From assembly GCA_009760855.2 (NCBI GenBank), contig WPIO01000199.1, positions 1-64,000 on the forward strand: a stretch of DNA of 64,000 bases. Direction: 5' to 3'. Position numbers and translations under genes: made by a program. The notes below the pieces were generated by a model. The model ran no database searches. It was not told where the DNA came from and was given only the letters and a program-made list of their open reading frames with translations. This DNA is from Cristatella mucedo (lineage: Eukaryota; Bryozoa; Phylactolaemata; Cristatellidae). Position 1 is the stretch's first letter. Every line of letters begins with the position of its first letter. Of the stretch, positions 12,735 to 24,237 are shown piece by piece.

Positions 12735-13760
12735 CAGGAACTGCCCCTTTTCGATCGACTTAAGCTTGACGTGGACGGCAAATCGCCTTCGAGTTTAACT
12801 ATTTGCCCCCTCCCCCAGGAATTGAGCTGTCTCTTGAAGGGTTGATGTCAGGTAGGTACTTTACTAGTTCTCGAGAAAGGTCAAAGGTAAAGACAAGAGG
12901 ATTAAGCAGAGAGCACAACATGGATTGAGTACAATTTACTCGGATTCCATTGGCACATTTACAGATAAGCCGGCCGCTTTTTGGCAACCGTTGGAGGCTG
13001 CATTGAGTAATTCAATACAATTCCTTGTAAAATAACAACTAAGCTCGAAAAAATGTTGAAAATGCTGCCAATTTGTCCTGTAACCGATAAAAAACCTGCA
13101 TGCCTTGCTAAATCAAAACCACCTTAATACGCCTTGTCTCTAACACATTGGAGGCATTCACCAGACGAATATACTGCAGCTAGAATTCAACACTGCCACA
13201 CAAGCACTATCTAACAATGGCCGAACTGGTTCTCGGGACTAGGCTAGCTCTGATTTGTGGTTCCGTTTAAATAACTGGCCGTGGCAGCCACCTAATACTT
13301 TCTTGTCGGAATCAGATGAACGAATGAGAAAAGCAAATGCAGGATCACCAACATTAATGAGTGAAAAAGCTGATTTTGTATATATATGTAGTCAAGGAAG
13401 ATTCTCAGGCTGCAGCAATTTACTACTTAATCGCTAGTTGTTAGCTAGGCTCAAGAGGTCCACCTGGAGGCAGAAGACTTAAACTTGTAGATGTAGCAAA
13501 ATAAAAACAAGTCAGTCACAGGAAAAAGTAGGGCAGCTAAAAATACGCTCCTTGTCCTCGTGACTTCGATTTTCTAGAGTCCATCAGGAAACGACACTCT
13601 GCACAATTTGTTGAATATTTTAGGAAATGGCTGCCAAACCCACTCGTATTTCACGGGGAGGTAAGAGGTACATTTTCATCAAGCCGTGAGTCATGCACCG
13701 TTCGATAAAATCTCGACAAGCTGGTCGATCTTTATTATGTAGGCTGAAGGCAATCGAGTA
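12735..13760 (+). repeat. Direct ~1 kb duplication, unit 2
   Basis: Partner of 10440-11470, same orientation, about 2.3 kb downstream. Confidence 0.85.
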
Positions 13761-14019
13761 TGTAATACATCAATAAGTATGCCAATTTCTTTTTAACATG
13801 AAACGTTCTCTGCCAGATAGAAAAGCAACTACAGTTAGAGCAATCTTATTTCAACTGAGCAAAGAATTGGCTGGCTGCTTCTCGCAAAAGCAGGTGCTCA
13901 CATGTAGAGGGGCGAAAGGGAGGGGCAAATACCTTGTGACAGGGGGTCCTGGAATCGAGGATCCAGTTTTGATACTGTGAGCTAGTGTAAAAAATTTAAA
14001 GCATGGTAAATGCACTAAC

Positions 14020-14184
14020 CTTCAGATCGTCGAGCATGATCATCACTTGAGCTTGACCTATTACCGCCTGAGTTTTTTAGTTTCCTCCAGATTGCTACGA
14101 CAAACCCTAAGATTATAATGATGATCGCCACGACAATGCCCCAAATCGATGGGTGAAATGATGAGTTGTTGTCCAAAGTCTGGG
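14020..14184 (-). CDS. Receptor exon: transmembrane helix and juxtamembrane segment
   Basis: This is a 165-bp internal exon, too short to stand out as an ORF. On the minus strand the acceptor is a pyrimidine-rich stretch ending ctttacag and the donor is GAAG|gttagt. Both junctions are phase 1. The translation begins QTLDNNSSFHPS, then a 19-residue hydrophobic helix IWGIVVAIIIILGFVVAIW, then the basic stop-transfer RKLKNSGGNR and a Ser/Asp-rich juxtamembrane stretch SSSSDDHARRSEG. The last base of the FN3 exon upstream plus the first two bases here form an Ala codon, giving ...THEA-A-QTLDNN. This makes the product a type I single-pass membrane protein, with the N-terminal modules outside the cell. 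The cytoplasmic part continues in later exons that I could not find between here and position 1, so kinase, death-domain or adaptor function is unknown. Confidence 0.75.
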
Positions 14185-16680
14185 CTGTAAAGAATGTGCA
14201 GGCTATGTCAAGTCAAACTGTGGCATCCAAACTGATCCGCAAATGTGAAATCAGACTTCTCAGGTCTCATTCATCCACCAACATAGAGAGTCACTCTGAT
14301 TCAAACAGTGACCGATTGCTGGTTCTGAAAGCATCCATCCAGCTGCCAGAAACTAGCGATGTGGGTTAAGTTATGCAAAAATCTCCGGGATGATTACTTT
14401 ATCAGGCATTTAGTTTTGGCCACAGATAGCTGTTGTCTTAAGCTAATAATTCCACCTCCAAAACATTACCTAAATGGATATAAATAATTTAAGAAGTTGC
14501 AAAAATACTAAATAAAAGTTGTTTTAAAATAATAAAAGGACAAACAACTTCAGTTAAGGATCATCTCCACAGCATAGCTACTAACTGTTACGAATAAAAA
14601 AATAGCTCATCACTGTTCCATAATACATTGTTTTGATTATCTGATTTTAAAGACTCGGTTGGTTAGCCACAGAAGAGCTTTACTGGCTATCACCACTACT
14701 TGTGGTGGGCAATAAATCATCGTCCACTGCAGGATGCGAACAATTTTTCTGGCATTAAAAATCAGCTGTATTACATTGAGTCTTAAATTGTAAATTACAG
14801 CTTGCCATAGTTTTATTACACTATGCTATTCCTACTGTGTTACCCAAAATTAGCCTGCCAGTCATACGGAGCATTATAATATACTGCACAGCAATTATCT
14901 GCAATGGCTCGGGCTGCTATCGAAACTTACTGCAATCTTTTGCAGTGACTTCCTGGAGAATTCACTGGTAGTGGCAGAAAGTTGTGTTCGTACACTTGAA
15001 GGATGGTGGTTAAAATGAATTGCCATGCATTGCTGCAGGGAACTGCATCTGCTCACCCCATTCTCATGAGAATACCAAATTTAAATGGTATACGATTTGC
15101 ATGCTGAGCACACTTTTAAGGGTGTTGCACTGCAGTAGTCTCTCGAATACAGTATTCGGGTGAAATTGAAACTTCAAATAACCGATGTCTTGTCAAATTT
15201 TTGCTGTATTACATTGAATTGTGGTGATGTAGCTCCCACAGAGAGCTTGCCATAGCTATACATGCAAAGTGCAAAATGTCGTCCTTGTTACTTTTTACGA
15301 ACCAATTATCATAGCTAAGCTATTTAAATGGTTGATTAAGCCACAAAAGGTAAATGGTCTGGACACTTGCATATATGGAACCACTCAATGACGGACTAAC
15401 TCCCCTATTCATATGCAAAAATATTTACTTCGACCACGGCTGGAGGAGCAGAGGCAGTAACCAATGCTGCGAAAAAACATAACTGAAAGCTTGGTTTATA
15501 CGCCCGACGCACCATAAACTTCCAAAAAACATTCAGTGGCACAACTATGAAAGACTAGTTAAGCCTGACCAATCACATGAAAGCAGCCGCCCACCCCAAT
15601 TTATTGCACCTGCAGGTTTCTTTCAAAAGCAGGCTCACACAGCCTTTGACTCGGGCAAGCTTGCTGTGCACAAACAGATAATTGAAGCATGCGATCCCTT
15701 ATTCCCATTTGTGCACTTACGAAGTAGTAGAAAAATCTAAGAAATATATTTAGTGTCTTAACTGATGGTGATTTCAGCTTTTTTATTGCTGCAGCATAGG
15801 CTGATAAATGCAGGGCAAATACTTCGGCAACGTTCTAACCATGCTGATGGCACGATGCAGGCACCTCGAGCACCTGCCTTTACCTGCATCACAAGACAAC
15901 ACTTTTGAAATAACCCAGAAAATGAAAAGAAGTGCAAGCTAAAAAGAGCATACAGCATGCACGTTCTTTTACACTTAAACCAGCATGACCGCAACAACGA
16001 CTGTCGGCCGACTTAATGCAGAGAGCCATCGCTAGGTAACGAAAGAAATGGCATCTGGTCGAAAGAACTGCTGGTCAAAACTGCTTCTGTAAATCGGCTT
16101 GAAACACTGCTCATGATGCTACACCCCTAAAGCATATTTGAAACTCGTCTTCGAAAATGACCAGCACAGCGAAGTACCCAAAATCTATTTTGGAGTCAGG
16201 ATTAACTCATGAATTGAGACTGCTAATGGCTTTTTTAAATCAGTCGTTCAGATTGCAACTGACTTTTAACAATTCGAGACATTCGAAATAGTAAAAATAG
16301 TACCTATTGTTTATTAAATGAGAATTAGACATCTGTTGGAATATTCAGTTAGATTAGTTTGGGTTATGAGGTGGGTTAAAAATAGATGCTCGTTGTAGTA
16401 GTATGCTGCCTCTAGGCTCCTGTCTTCCATGTTTCGATTTTTTCCGGTGGTAGCAGATTGCCGATATTAAAATATCATTACACTTGAGATGACTGCTTAA
16501 CGATCGAGTGGTTTGAGACATTGCGCCCCAGTACTGAAAAACTGTTTTAACTGACCTCGTGACTTGCCCTCAAATCGTCTACAAACCTGCACTAAACCCA
16601 GCTACTCATTCATTCTGTACAATAGCTATTAAATCATACCAATTCTCTATGATCTTCACATGCTAATATTACAATATAGG
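14185..16680 (-). other. Receptor intron sequence, no exon found
   Basis: By position this is intron between the FN3 and transmembrane exons. A few 60-80 codon frames show no motif. Confidence 0.45.
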
Positions 16681-16689
16681 TTTATACAT

Positions 16690-16925
16690 ATTTAGCTTGG
16701 CTATAGTTTGATGGTCGGGCAATGGTCATTTTGTGGCCCCCACGATGACTGATGATTCTTCTAGATTTATGGACATTGCTTTGAGCAGGTGCTGCTGCAC
16801 GAGCGATTGTGTCTGGATCTTGCAATGAGGATCCGGCATAAAAGGGCTGAGGCAGGAGCTCAAAGTGAGTTGGTGGAGCAGTTGGAGCTAGCAAGGCCAA
16901 CTGAAGGCATAATGATAATGCACTT
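16690..16925. other. GC-richer exon-like block open on both strands
   Basis: About 235 bp is open on both strands inside the apparent intron between the FN3 and transmembrane exons. On the plus strand it reads LLHERLCLDLAMRIRHKRAE followed by a charged stretch SELVEQLELARP, which would form an amphipathic or coiled-coil helix. The plus strand has acceptor-like gagcag before and donor-like CAAA|gtgagt inside. On the minus strand it reads ALLAPTAPPTHFELLPQPF and on through Ala/Ser-rich sequence after ttatgccttcag. The minus frame is phase 0 and would break the FN3 to transmembrane join, so it is unlikely to be a constitutive receptor exon. Not recognised. Confidence 0.2.
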
Positions 16926-17279
16926 CTTATTTTTTAATAGTTGGAGCAAGCATGCATCAGTGAAGGCAAGTTTGACTTCAAGTTTGTCTGTCAAAATATG
17001 AGATAGCGGTATTTTGTTCGAAATAAAGAAGAATGTGTCTCAGTCAGCTGCTATTGTTCGGCTCCCTTCCCACAGATTCGGCATTTACCTGCTTTAATGA
17101 TTTGCCATTCCTGTAAAAATGTACCACAGCAGACTCAGTCAATGTTAGCACATGCGTTTATTCATGCCCTTCTATAACACTAAAGATTAAGCACTCGTTA
17201 TGGTAAATGCATCCGAGTCCAAGAGGCCTGAATCTTAGACAACTTTTAACTAGTCTCCGACTAAATGCTACTAGGATGA

Positions 17280-17640
17280 TAGGAAGCTTCGCAGATGCAG
17301 AAGCCCAAAGATTTCAGCAGAATGCGTGCAACCTATCCCATAATGTAGAGCATCCAGGGGAGTGACAGCTCAAGAAAAATTTGCAATACTTTCTTTCAGG
17401 TCCTTTCATTGTTTGGCTACAGCCTACCTATCAAATGTAATCCCCATAAAGTGAGATCCGTTTTCGGAATCTAAGTGTTTACCTATACCTCGCCGGGACA
17501 AAGCTCAAATTCGTTGCAGACCGTGCTTTTAGTTCCAATAGTACCGTGCTTTTAGTTCCACTAGCCTGGAACACACTTCCGAATTCCAACAAATCTCCCG
17601 ACTAATTGCAAGGTGATAGTCAGAAAATGAAAGTGGGCCA
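17280..17640 (+). mobile_element. Old L2-like LINE C-terminal remnant in receptor intron
   Basis: Broken frames show LSFRSFHCLATAYLSN (from LTF-SLH-APAYLSD), then DRAFSS-S-AWNTLPN-like sequence. A 22-bp unit, accgtgcttttagttcca, is duplicated in tandem at about 17521-17565. Dead. Confidence 0.6.
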
Positions 17641-18265
17641 GGCAAATCAACCAAAATAATCAGCCACCCAAATACTATCCTGCACGTGCTCATTGAAGTT
17701 CTACATCAAGGGTGTGAATAGGGCTATGTCAACTGTTTATCAGCCTCGCTGCTACCACACATGCATCACCGTCGATTTGATTGTCTTGGCCAGGAGGTCT
17801 GATGGCTGCTTAGCACCGATGGGGAAACTAGACTGTATGCAGATGCCAATGTCGGCTTTACACCCGACATTGTAACAATCAAAAGTCCTCGACCAGCCCT
17901 TGGGCACTCACTGTACATCACATGTAGTAGAGCCAAATAGGGGAATGCCGGGCTGCACAAACATGCATGGGTTGCCGGCTGGGCGATAGAGCATGGCCGA
18001 TACCAGCTAAAGTCTTTGCAAGGCTACCATATGTGATTCAGGTTAACACTGGTGCCAAATCTACGCCCACAGCCACAGGCATCACAGAAATGCAGCTCAG
18101 AGAATGACGACTCCATGCAGATCTGCCTGCTTAAAAAATTCTATGCTCCCTTCTGCTGCTACTTGGTGCCATGCAACTGTTTCGATAGAACCGCCGTTTG
18201 AAAATGCAGCTCTTCAGCTAGGCTTGCAGCTGGCACCTCGAAGCCATTGCACTGCTGCCACATAC
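17641..18265 (-). other. Receptor intron, GC-richer open patch
   Basis: Overlapping 60-65 codon frames on both strands at 17693-17960 have no recognisable domain. Nothing else seen. Confidence 0.35.
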
Positions 18266-18556
18266 CAGCCTCGTGGGTTCGCTCATGCACAATATTGGAG
18301 TGTGGACTTTCGCCAATGCTTGTGCGCAATGTTAGGCTGATGCTGTACAGTGTGTCCGGCACGAGGCCTTCGATGACATATGCCTCCTTCGGCGGCACCA
18401 CGGATATAGGCAGAAGCTGCTGGGTGGTGGAGTTCACATGGATCTCATAGCTTAGAAGGCTGCTGCTGCTATCGATGCCCTGAGGCCGCTGCCATGCCAA
18501 TGTCAGAGTCATCGTGCTGCGGCCAATCGCAGGAAGCAGCTTCGGTGCAGTCAGAA
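18266..18556 (-). CDS. Receptor exon: fibronectin type III domain
   Basis: This 291-bp exon encodes one whole FN3 module of 97 residues. The acceptor is tttttttatgttttcag and the donor is GCTG|gtatgt, both strong and both phase 1, as expected of a shuffled extracellular module. Visible FN3 landmarks are the LTAPKLLP start, the core Trp in TLAWQRPQG, the Tyr in LLSYEIHVN, the Leu-Tyr of GLVPDTLYSISL, and the end strand RTSIGESPHSNIV. One possible N-glycosylation site is NST. The open frame runs on past the donor for about 35 codons, but that part lacks FN3 features and is intron. The module sits just before the transmembrane exon and after the TNFR-type module. Eph-type receptors also place FN3 next to the membrane, but they normally have two FN3 domains and a different cysteine-rich region, so I do not assign this gene to Eph. 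Confidence 0.8.
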
Positions 18557-18689
18557 CTGAAAACATAAAAAAATTCGAACACATTTGACGGGCCAAGCTA
18601 GCTGTGGCACCCTACATAGGATGACGCCACATCTGCGAGGTTGACAGTGCTGAGGGGCTGAATTGAAGGAAGAAGAAGCTTGGCAAGGA

Positions 18690-18785
18690 TGACAGCAAAT
18701 ATAAAGTGCCAAGAGAGATATTGAGTTATCTGAGGCGATTTATGAAGTGAATTATTATTATTATATTTTTATTGTGCCAATCTCA
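18690..18785 (+). mobile_element. L2-like LINE 3' terminus
   Basis: The stretch aaagtgccaagagagatattgagttatctgaggcgatttatgaagtgaattattattattat is a diverged copy of the terminal block and ATT tail of the LINEs. It is inserted in the intron just upstream of the FN3 exon. Confidence 0.7.
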
Positions 18786-18789
18786 ATTA

Positions 18790-20260
18790 CTGCTGCTCTG
18801 AGTCAGCAGAGAAATGCTGCTTGCAACACGAGAGGTCATGCATGCCACTGCCATGGAGGGATAACCTCCCAATCTATGCAGCCAAGCATTTTCGCTCATT
18901 TTAGAGATTCTTCATAAATTTTACTGTGCAGTATATTGGATCTGTTGATTTTGGAAAATATCAAAGCTCATTTGAAAGAGCTACTAATGATGTTTGATTG
19001 AGGCTTACAGGATAAATGACGTTAAACATATAAGCCGAGGTTCATCAAAAGATAGCTTAGGTTACTCGTGTTATTTCTGCCAGTTTTCATGCCGATTTTT
19101 TTCATGGTCTTTGAGAAATTTCAATTAAAATACAAGGAGGGAGATAAATCAGATGTATCCAAAAACTCTCAACCCTCTGCAGTATATCGTCCTACTACAA
19201 AATGGGCTGTATACTTCCCACGAGCGATTCCTGATCTTTATTCTTGTTGTCTGGTAATTCATAAAATGCATAGGTGCATTGCTACACTGTGTTGGATATT
19301 GAGATGCCCATACAGAGCTGAAGTGGCGATTCGCGCAAAGCACAGCCATTTTCCGACCTCGGGCTCTTTGCCTGTCTCTCTCGGCTCGGTAGGTTGTTCA
19401 CAGCACTAGCCTGGACTTGCTGCCAGTGGGCACTGTTAAGACTGGTCATACCTAGGAACTAACTACTAACTAACCACTAACTGTTGTCTGTGCTCTGCTG
19501 AGGCTGTCACTATATGATAGGTTCTAAGCCGCTTCCGGTCGATGCTCCAACCAATAACAGCTCGACACAACCCTGTTCTGAATTCGTAATCAGAGCTCTG
19601 CCCAGCTGTTGCCCTCTCCACACTCTCAGCAAGTCCCATCTTCCACCTCACCGGAATCTTGCTCTCAAGCCGGACCGGGTCGTCGACAAGTGCACCACTT
19701 TTGTCATAGTCGACCTAACGGTTCAGTTTGACAGCAGCAAAAATCCCATGTTCGCCTAGGTTTGCCAACTTGCCTCAGTCTAACGAAAGGCTGCTGGTAA
19801 GGATCGGAAAGTTCACCACGCATGACCAAGAATATATTTCCAGTCAGCATATTTCTTGTAGATAATAATAATAATTAAATAACAAAGGATGAATAGTTTT
19901 TTGCAGCACTATATAGGATCCAAATCCCTGACTAGGGGCATAACCACCCTATTCAAGAAGAGCAAAAACCGAGTGTTAGTGACATGCATGGCATCATGCT
20001 TGTATAGTCATGAAAAAAGAAACAACTTTAACGCTTAGCTAGATGCTACAGAAAAAGAGCAGTCACCTAGGACGACTGCAACCTCTGGCCAGCAGCAATT
20101 ACAGGTAACAGATACAATAGAAAAAGCCAAGATCAATGTCAGAGAAGGGAAGACTGACTGGGCACACGTATACTAAGCCAAAGCATTTTGTGACGCAAGG
20201 CTCTTTACTGGCAGTGACTTACTGGAAAGAAGTGTTAAGAATTTGAGCTGAACTCTCTTT
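18790..20260. other. Receptor intron, no exon found
   Basis: Plus-strand open frames at 19068-19409 (113 codons) and 19514-19759 (81 codons) lack recognisable motifs. The stretch 19730-19800 resembles 20905-20960 (gcctagg(t/c)ttgc, (a/g)gtctaacgaa), hinting at a short repeat. Confidence 0.35.
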
Positions 20261-20264
20261 CCCC

Positions 20265-20690
20265 TTACCCTGACCCACAAAGCCAGCCATGGATTGGATC
20301 ATTCATAGCTAGCTGAACTGCTGCACCAGCTTTCAGCCTCTTCAGCCTTTTTCTCCTCTCGAGAAAATGAATCCGGTGATCCACTATTTCGTACTCTTGG
20401 CAACAACGGGTCATTCGCAGCATATCATAGTTTGCAGAACCACCCTCAAGAATTATTTCTCAAGGACTTTCTCCTTCTGTCTTCTACTGTACACTCTGAC
20501 ATCAGACCCTTTCCAGTCGTCCCGCAATGCTCGTTCCAAGCTAATTACTCACTCTATTGACCGACTCTGCTATGCTTTTTACGTCCTCTTCTCTCTTTGT
20601 CTTTGTTGCCTGAGATGAAGAAGTCGGTCGGCTATCGTATACCCATCGACAGCAACTTAGGCTTTGAGCATGATCTTGGGGGAAAAACTC
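20265..20690 (+). mobile_element. 3' end of LINE family B, plus-strand copy
   Basis: The start taccctgacccacaaagccagcca pairs with tactctgacccacaaggcctgcca, the complement of 48427 downwards. Its translation holds LFRTLGNNGSFAAYHSLQN, a degraded form of the LINE C-terminal LKTLGDRxFAxxGPRLWN motif, then SLCLCCLRMKKSVGYR, matching SLLPETKTVGYR of the copy at 47968-48427. This is the only plus-strand copy seen. Confidence 0.6.
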
Positions 20691-20699
20691 CATCAGCTT

Positions 20700-20880
20700 G
20701 TAGCAGCTCTCCAATTACTGATGTGGCTCTTAGCAGAGATACTAATAGCAATTCGTGGGCGTATTTGCTGGTGCAACGTATCGTGCTCGCCCGACTCTAG
20801 GATCGCCGTGTCTCCTAACCATTCGGCCATTATCGCCAACGCGTGCCTCCCCCAAATCATCTTACCCCACTACTGCCTTA
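20700..20880 (-). mobile_element. tRNA-like (SINE-like) sequence, tentative
   Basis: The complement of 20816-20850 reads ATGGCCGAATGGTTAGGAGA, very close to the D-arm/box A of Leu/Ser tRNAs. A box B (GGTTCGAATCC) is not evident downstream, and no cloverleaf can be drawn convincingly. It could be an old tRNA-derived SINE head. Confidence 0.22.
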
Positions 20881-21580
20881 TCGCTTCCACAAAACTGCCC
20901 CTCCTCGGCAACCTAGGCTTGCAATTGCCAAGCTGATTAGGTCTAACGAAGGTTTGGTAATATATGGCAAGATTACGTGACTTCCACATATTTCGGAAGA
21001 TAAAGTATAGGCACAACCGTTGCCTGAGGAAACCCTTTCCTATCAGCTTATTGATATTAAGTATCGATAATATAAATAATTATAATTAATCCATTGTATA
21101 TTATCTTAAGACAGTCGATGATATTTTAGCTCTCATAGGCAGCAGTCTCTTATTGCTAGTGACACATGCTGCATAATCTTTTGAGATGCATGAAACAGCA
21201 AACATGCTGTCAATCTTGACCAATCTATGGATAGGGGATGGTAAGCATGCTTTGAACAAAGGCTTAAAAAAGACGAATTGGCTTAAGTGAAAATAAGGCT
21301 AATCTGAACGTTCTCGGTGTTTTGCCAAAATGCTCAAAGGGCAAGACATTATCTGAATTTTGACAGAAGATGTAGGCAAAGTCTGGATTTTCATTGCAAA
21401 CAGAAACAGGCTTAATCACCTATAGATTTCCTTAACTTTACACTGTTCCTAAGTAACTAGTAATGTATTCCCATTGATTCAACCATCTTCAAGTGTCATT
21501 TGGTCTACTAGAAGTAACACTGACAGCGTTTACAGACATTTTCATGTTGTATCTAACTTGATTGCCGGTTTCTCTCATAC

Positions 21581-21995
21581 AGTGGTATCAGGAGAGCCAA
21601 TATGGGTCATAGAAGAGCCATTCTTGTAGAATATTGCAGACTCAGCGGCTTGTATAAAATCTGTCACTAGGCAGGGCAAGAAATATCGGAATGCAGCATT
21701 CCTGCCCAACAATTGAATTGGCCTCAGATAACATGAGAGTGCCTTTCTGGTCCCATAGGGGCAGCTGCTAGTCACATCAGCATGTATGACAGCAGATTGC
21801 AGGCGCTCAGTAAAAGGAACAAGTTCGTGCCAATCCGATGAGTTCAAATGAACAAGCCACCACGATACGTTTGTCGAAATACTGGCTGTTTCGCATAGTC
21901 CCTGGCCACAATGGGCCGTGTTCGAAGTTCAGAAATGCCTCAGAGAGATCGGAGCTATTAAGCTGAGCATAACTGATTCCTCCTGCTGACATAGC
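21581..21995 (-). other. Exon-like open stretch within the receptor gene
   Basis: Two overlapping minus-strand frames stay open over about 415 bp. One begins after an acceptor-like ttacttacag at 21995 and reads AMSAGGISYAQLNSSDL onward. The other reads NVSWWLVHLNSSDWHELV and continues with spaced cysteines (SSCPYG, KALSC, FLPC) to a donor-like ACT|gtatga at 21581. Tryptophans, cysteines and NxS/T sites suggest an extracellular domain. Neither frame spans the whole interval, and neither matches the phase 1 exit of the TNFR-type exon with a good acceptor. It could be a decayed exon, an alternative exon, or chance. The plus strand is closed in all frames across it. Confidence 0.25.
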
Positions 21996-22437
21996 CTGTA
22001 AGTAACACAGATCAGAAAACGCCACACCATATTAGCTACATCTTCCGTGGAACAATAACAAAAAACTAGTGCTCATTTACACAACAAGATGGCCACTGTT
22101 TCCAGAATGGCTGCGGTTTGTAATTTGAATCCTTCCACACGATTGGTAAACATCTGAAGACATCGTCTCAAGAGACCTGCCTCGGGCAATACAACAATAT
22201 GGGCATCTAATAACCGAAGGTGTTCTGGTTCTTTACTACACTTGAAAACTCTTTGATGCTAGCAGAAATTTCATCAGTTCGGGCCTCATGTCGGTCGCAG
22301 CCAACTGCAAGGAGGCAGCGACAGGCAAGTTAGTAAATTGCTGCTCTCACTCTATTTCATGGCCAGATGGTTCATCGGTACAGCGCCAGCTCTAAGAGAA
22401 GTACAGCAGCTGCCAGCTGACTGTAGGTTAACCCTAC

Positions 22438-22650
22438 CTGATGCCATGATGCACATGCCCTCAGGGCCTTCATCTTGCCCTCTCGGACACTTGCAGACAG
22501 TGTTGTGAGTGGCGTTGCAGCTAGACACCTGCTCCTTACCACTGTTGCACACCATGCAGGGATGACAGGCCGTTTCCCTGTGGAACTCCAGATCGGTGAA
22601 ACTGTTAATGCATGGGTCACACTTGCCAGTGCTGTCGTTCAGGTGCTTGC
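22438..22650 (-). CDS. Receptor exon: TNFR-type cysteine-rich module
   Basis: This 213-bp exon has an acceptor ending ttttgcacag and the donor TCAG|gtaggg. It is phase 1 on both sides. The 70-residue translation starts KHLNDSTGKCDPC and continues through ACHPCMVCNSGKEQVSSC and ATHNTVCKCPRG to GPEGMC. The spacing CxxC, then C-x6-SC, then TVCxC with a following basic-Gly pair resembles the repeats of TNF receptors (NTVCxC is a family hallmark). The sequence carries N-linked sites NDS (non-canonical NxS context) and NAT. By phase it can join the 61-aa exon upstream and the FN3 exon downstream. Only one such module is seen; TNF receptors often have two to four. A GCC2/GCC3-like module as in Eph ectodomains is an alternative. 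Confidence 0.75.
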
Positions 22651-22829
22651 CTGTGCAAAATATAGTGATACTGATTGGGCGTTTACATAGAGCAAAGTAG
22701 AGCGAACGTAGGCTGCAAGCTGAGGGACTAAAGTAATTGTGAAATCCCACTCATCCTGTGAGGTAAATATTTTCCGAGGTTCCCGCATGCGATGTGGCTA
22801 CTTAGTAAGTTCTAGTAAAAAGAGCTAGT

Positions 22830-24170
22830 TCCTGAACACCCCCTTCCACCATCTCAGTGTTCTTTGCATGCAGGCTAATTTAGCCCTGCCATTCGTGAGA
22901 TTTTTGAGGCTTCTTGGGAAATAGCGGTCGTACCCAAGTCTTTCATGTAGACAATCTGCTGACCGATACCTAAAGTGCCTGGAAAAGATAGAGAAGTCCT
23001 GGAAACTTTTTGCGCCCATTCCCCTTTTTCCTTTGTTCTCAAAGATTCTTGAAGCAATTGCAGCTAAGATGCGAATAGCAATATTGAAAAGATGAATTTT
23101 CAGACAAAAATGCAATCAGGTTTCAGAGGAAGTACTATAGTGAAACAACTCTCTTCAGCATGACCAATGACAAACTATGCAGTAACGGTGACTACAATGT
23201 CACTGCCCTAGCTTTGCTAGATCTATCAGCTGCCTTATGCAAAATTGATCAAGATGTCTTAATTGAACAAGTGAGAAGAACAATAGGTTAGGCAGAAAAT
23301 GCACTGGTCTGTTTTAAATCTTGCTTGTCTGATTGTGTATAATCCGTGTCACGTTGAGGTCAGGTCACACTCGTGAGACAGTCACCCACGGAGTCATCGA
23401 GGGTCTGTCCCCGGTCCATTGCTGCATTTTCATTTATACTCTTTATACTTACCTCTGAGAAAATCTTGTAAAGCTCATGTGATAGGATATCACTTTAACG
23501 GTTATGATGCTCAGCTGCATTCATCGTTCAAACCGTGGGAACCTGATGCAGCTATTGATAAACTTACAGCTTGCTTGTCGTCATTCGATTCTGGAATTCG
23601 GAAAATTTCTTGAAACTAAACCAAGGTACCACTGGATTGCTGCTCAAAGTAAATCCTTTGCCAGAGGCTGACTTAGAAGGCTTTGGTATTATAATAGGCA
23701 ATGTGGTTGGACAACCACCACAACATGCTCGAAATATAGGTGCCGTTTTTCACGACTGCCTCAACTTTAAAAGTTATATTCAGAAGACTGCTTCTGCAGA
23801 TATATGTTCGAACTCTATATACGATTAGGAGCGGCCTTTCAGTTGGTTAAAAATTGAACTAGCTCCTTTGTTCTTTCTAGGCTAGATTTTGGTAAGTCTG
23901 TTTTGGCTGGTCTACCAAAAAAAAACTAGACCACGACTGTGAGCTATGAATGCGGCCGCAAGGCTAGTTTGCAAATATCCATGGTTTGACTACGTGTATC
24001 CTTTTCGTTAAGAGCTAGAATGGCTGCCGTTTGATCAACGGATACAGAGCCAAGTTTTAAAGCTGACCCGCAAGTCCGACTGCGGCTTGGCTCCTAATCA
24101 CTACCTAGCTGAATGGCTGCTCCAATTTCAGTCTTCTCCTGCCCATACTCTCCTGCATAACACCCAAATG
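22830..24170 (+). mobile_element. Diverged LINE reverse transcriptase remnant in receptor intron
   Basis: Broken plus-strand frames follow RT order: LFPLFSKILEAIAAKM (from LLPVLSKILEKI), NVTALALLDLSAALCKIDQD (from LVLLDLSAAFDTIDH), VCPRSIAAFSF (PQGS region), then GFGIIIGNVV and NIGAVFHDCLNFKSYI (from NLGVIFDSDLSFKxHI), AAARLVC, LEWLPFDQRI and LTRKS-GLAPNHYLAE. It is not a close copy of the L2-like family here, so it belongs to another CR1/L2-group lineage or is much older. Dead. It lies between the TNFR-type exon and the 61-aa exon. Confidence 0.75.
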
Positions 24171-24237
24171 GCCTTTGCAGCTTTGTGAAGTGACATAGAG
24201 AGATAAATTTCATTAAATATAAAGAGGAGATCTATAC

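Noticed and set aside
18159-18265. Continuation of the FN3 open frame past the donor site
   Set aside because: A strong GCTG|gtatgt donor precedes it, the extra ~35 codons lack FN3 features, and splicing there gives an exact in-phase join to the transmembrane exon.
19068-19759. Two plus-strand frames of 113 and 81 codons
   Set aside because: No motif and no exon-like boundaries; they lie in the receptor intron on the opposite strand.
21583-21996. Plus-strand exon bounded by ctctcatacag and cct|gtaagt
   Set aside because: All three plus frames are closed soon after the apparent acceptor.
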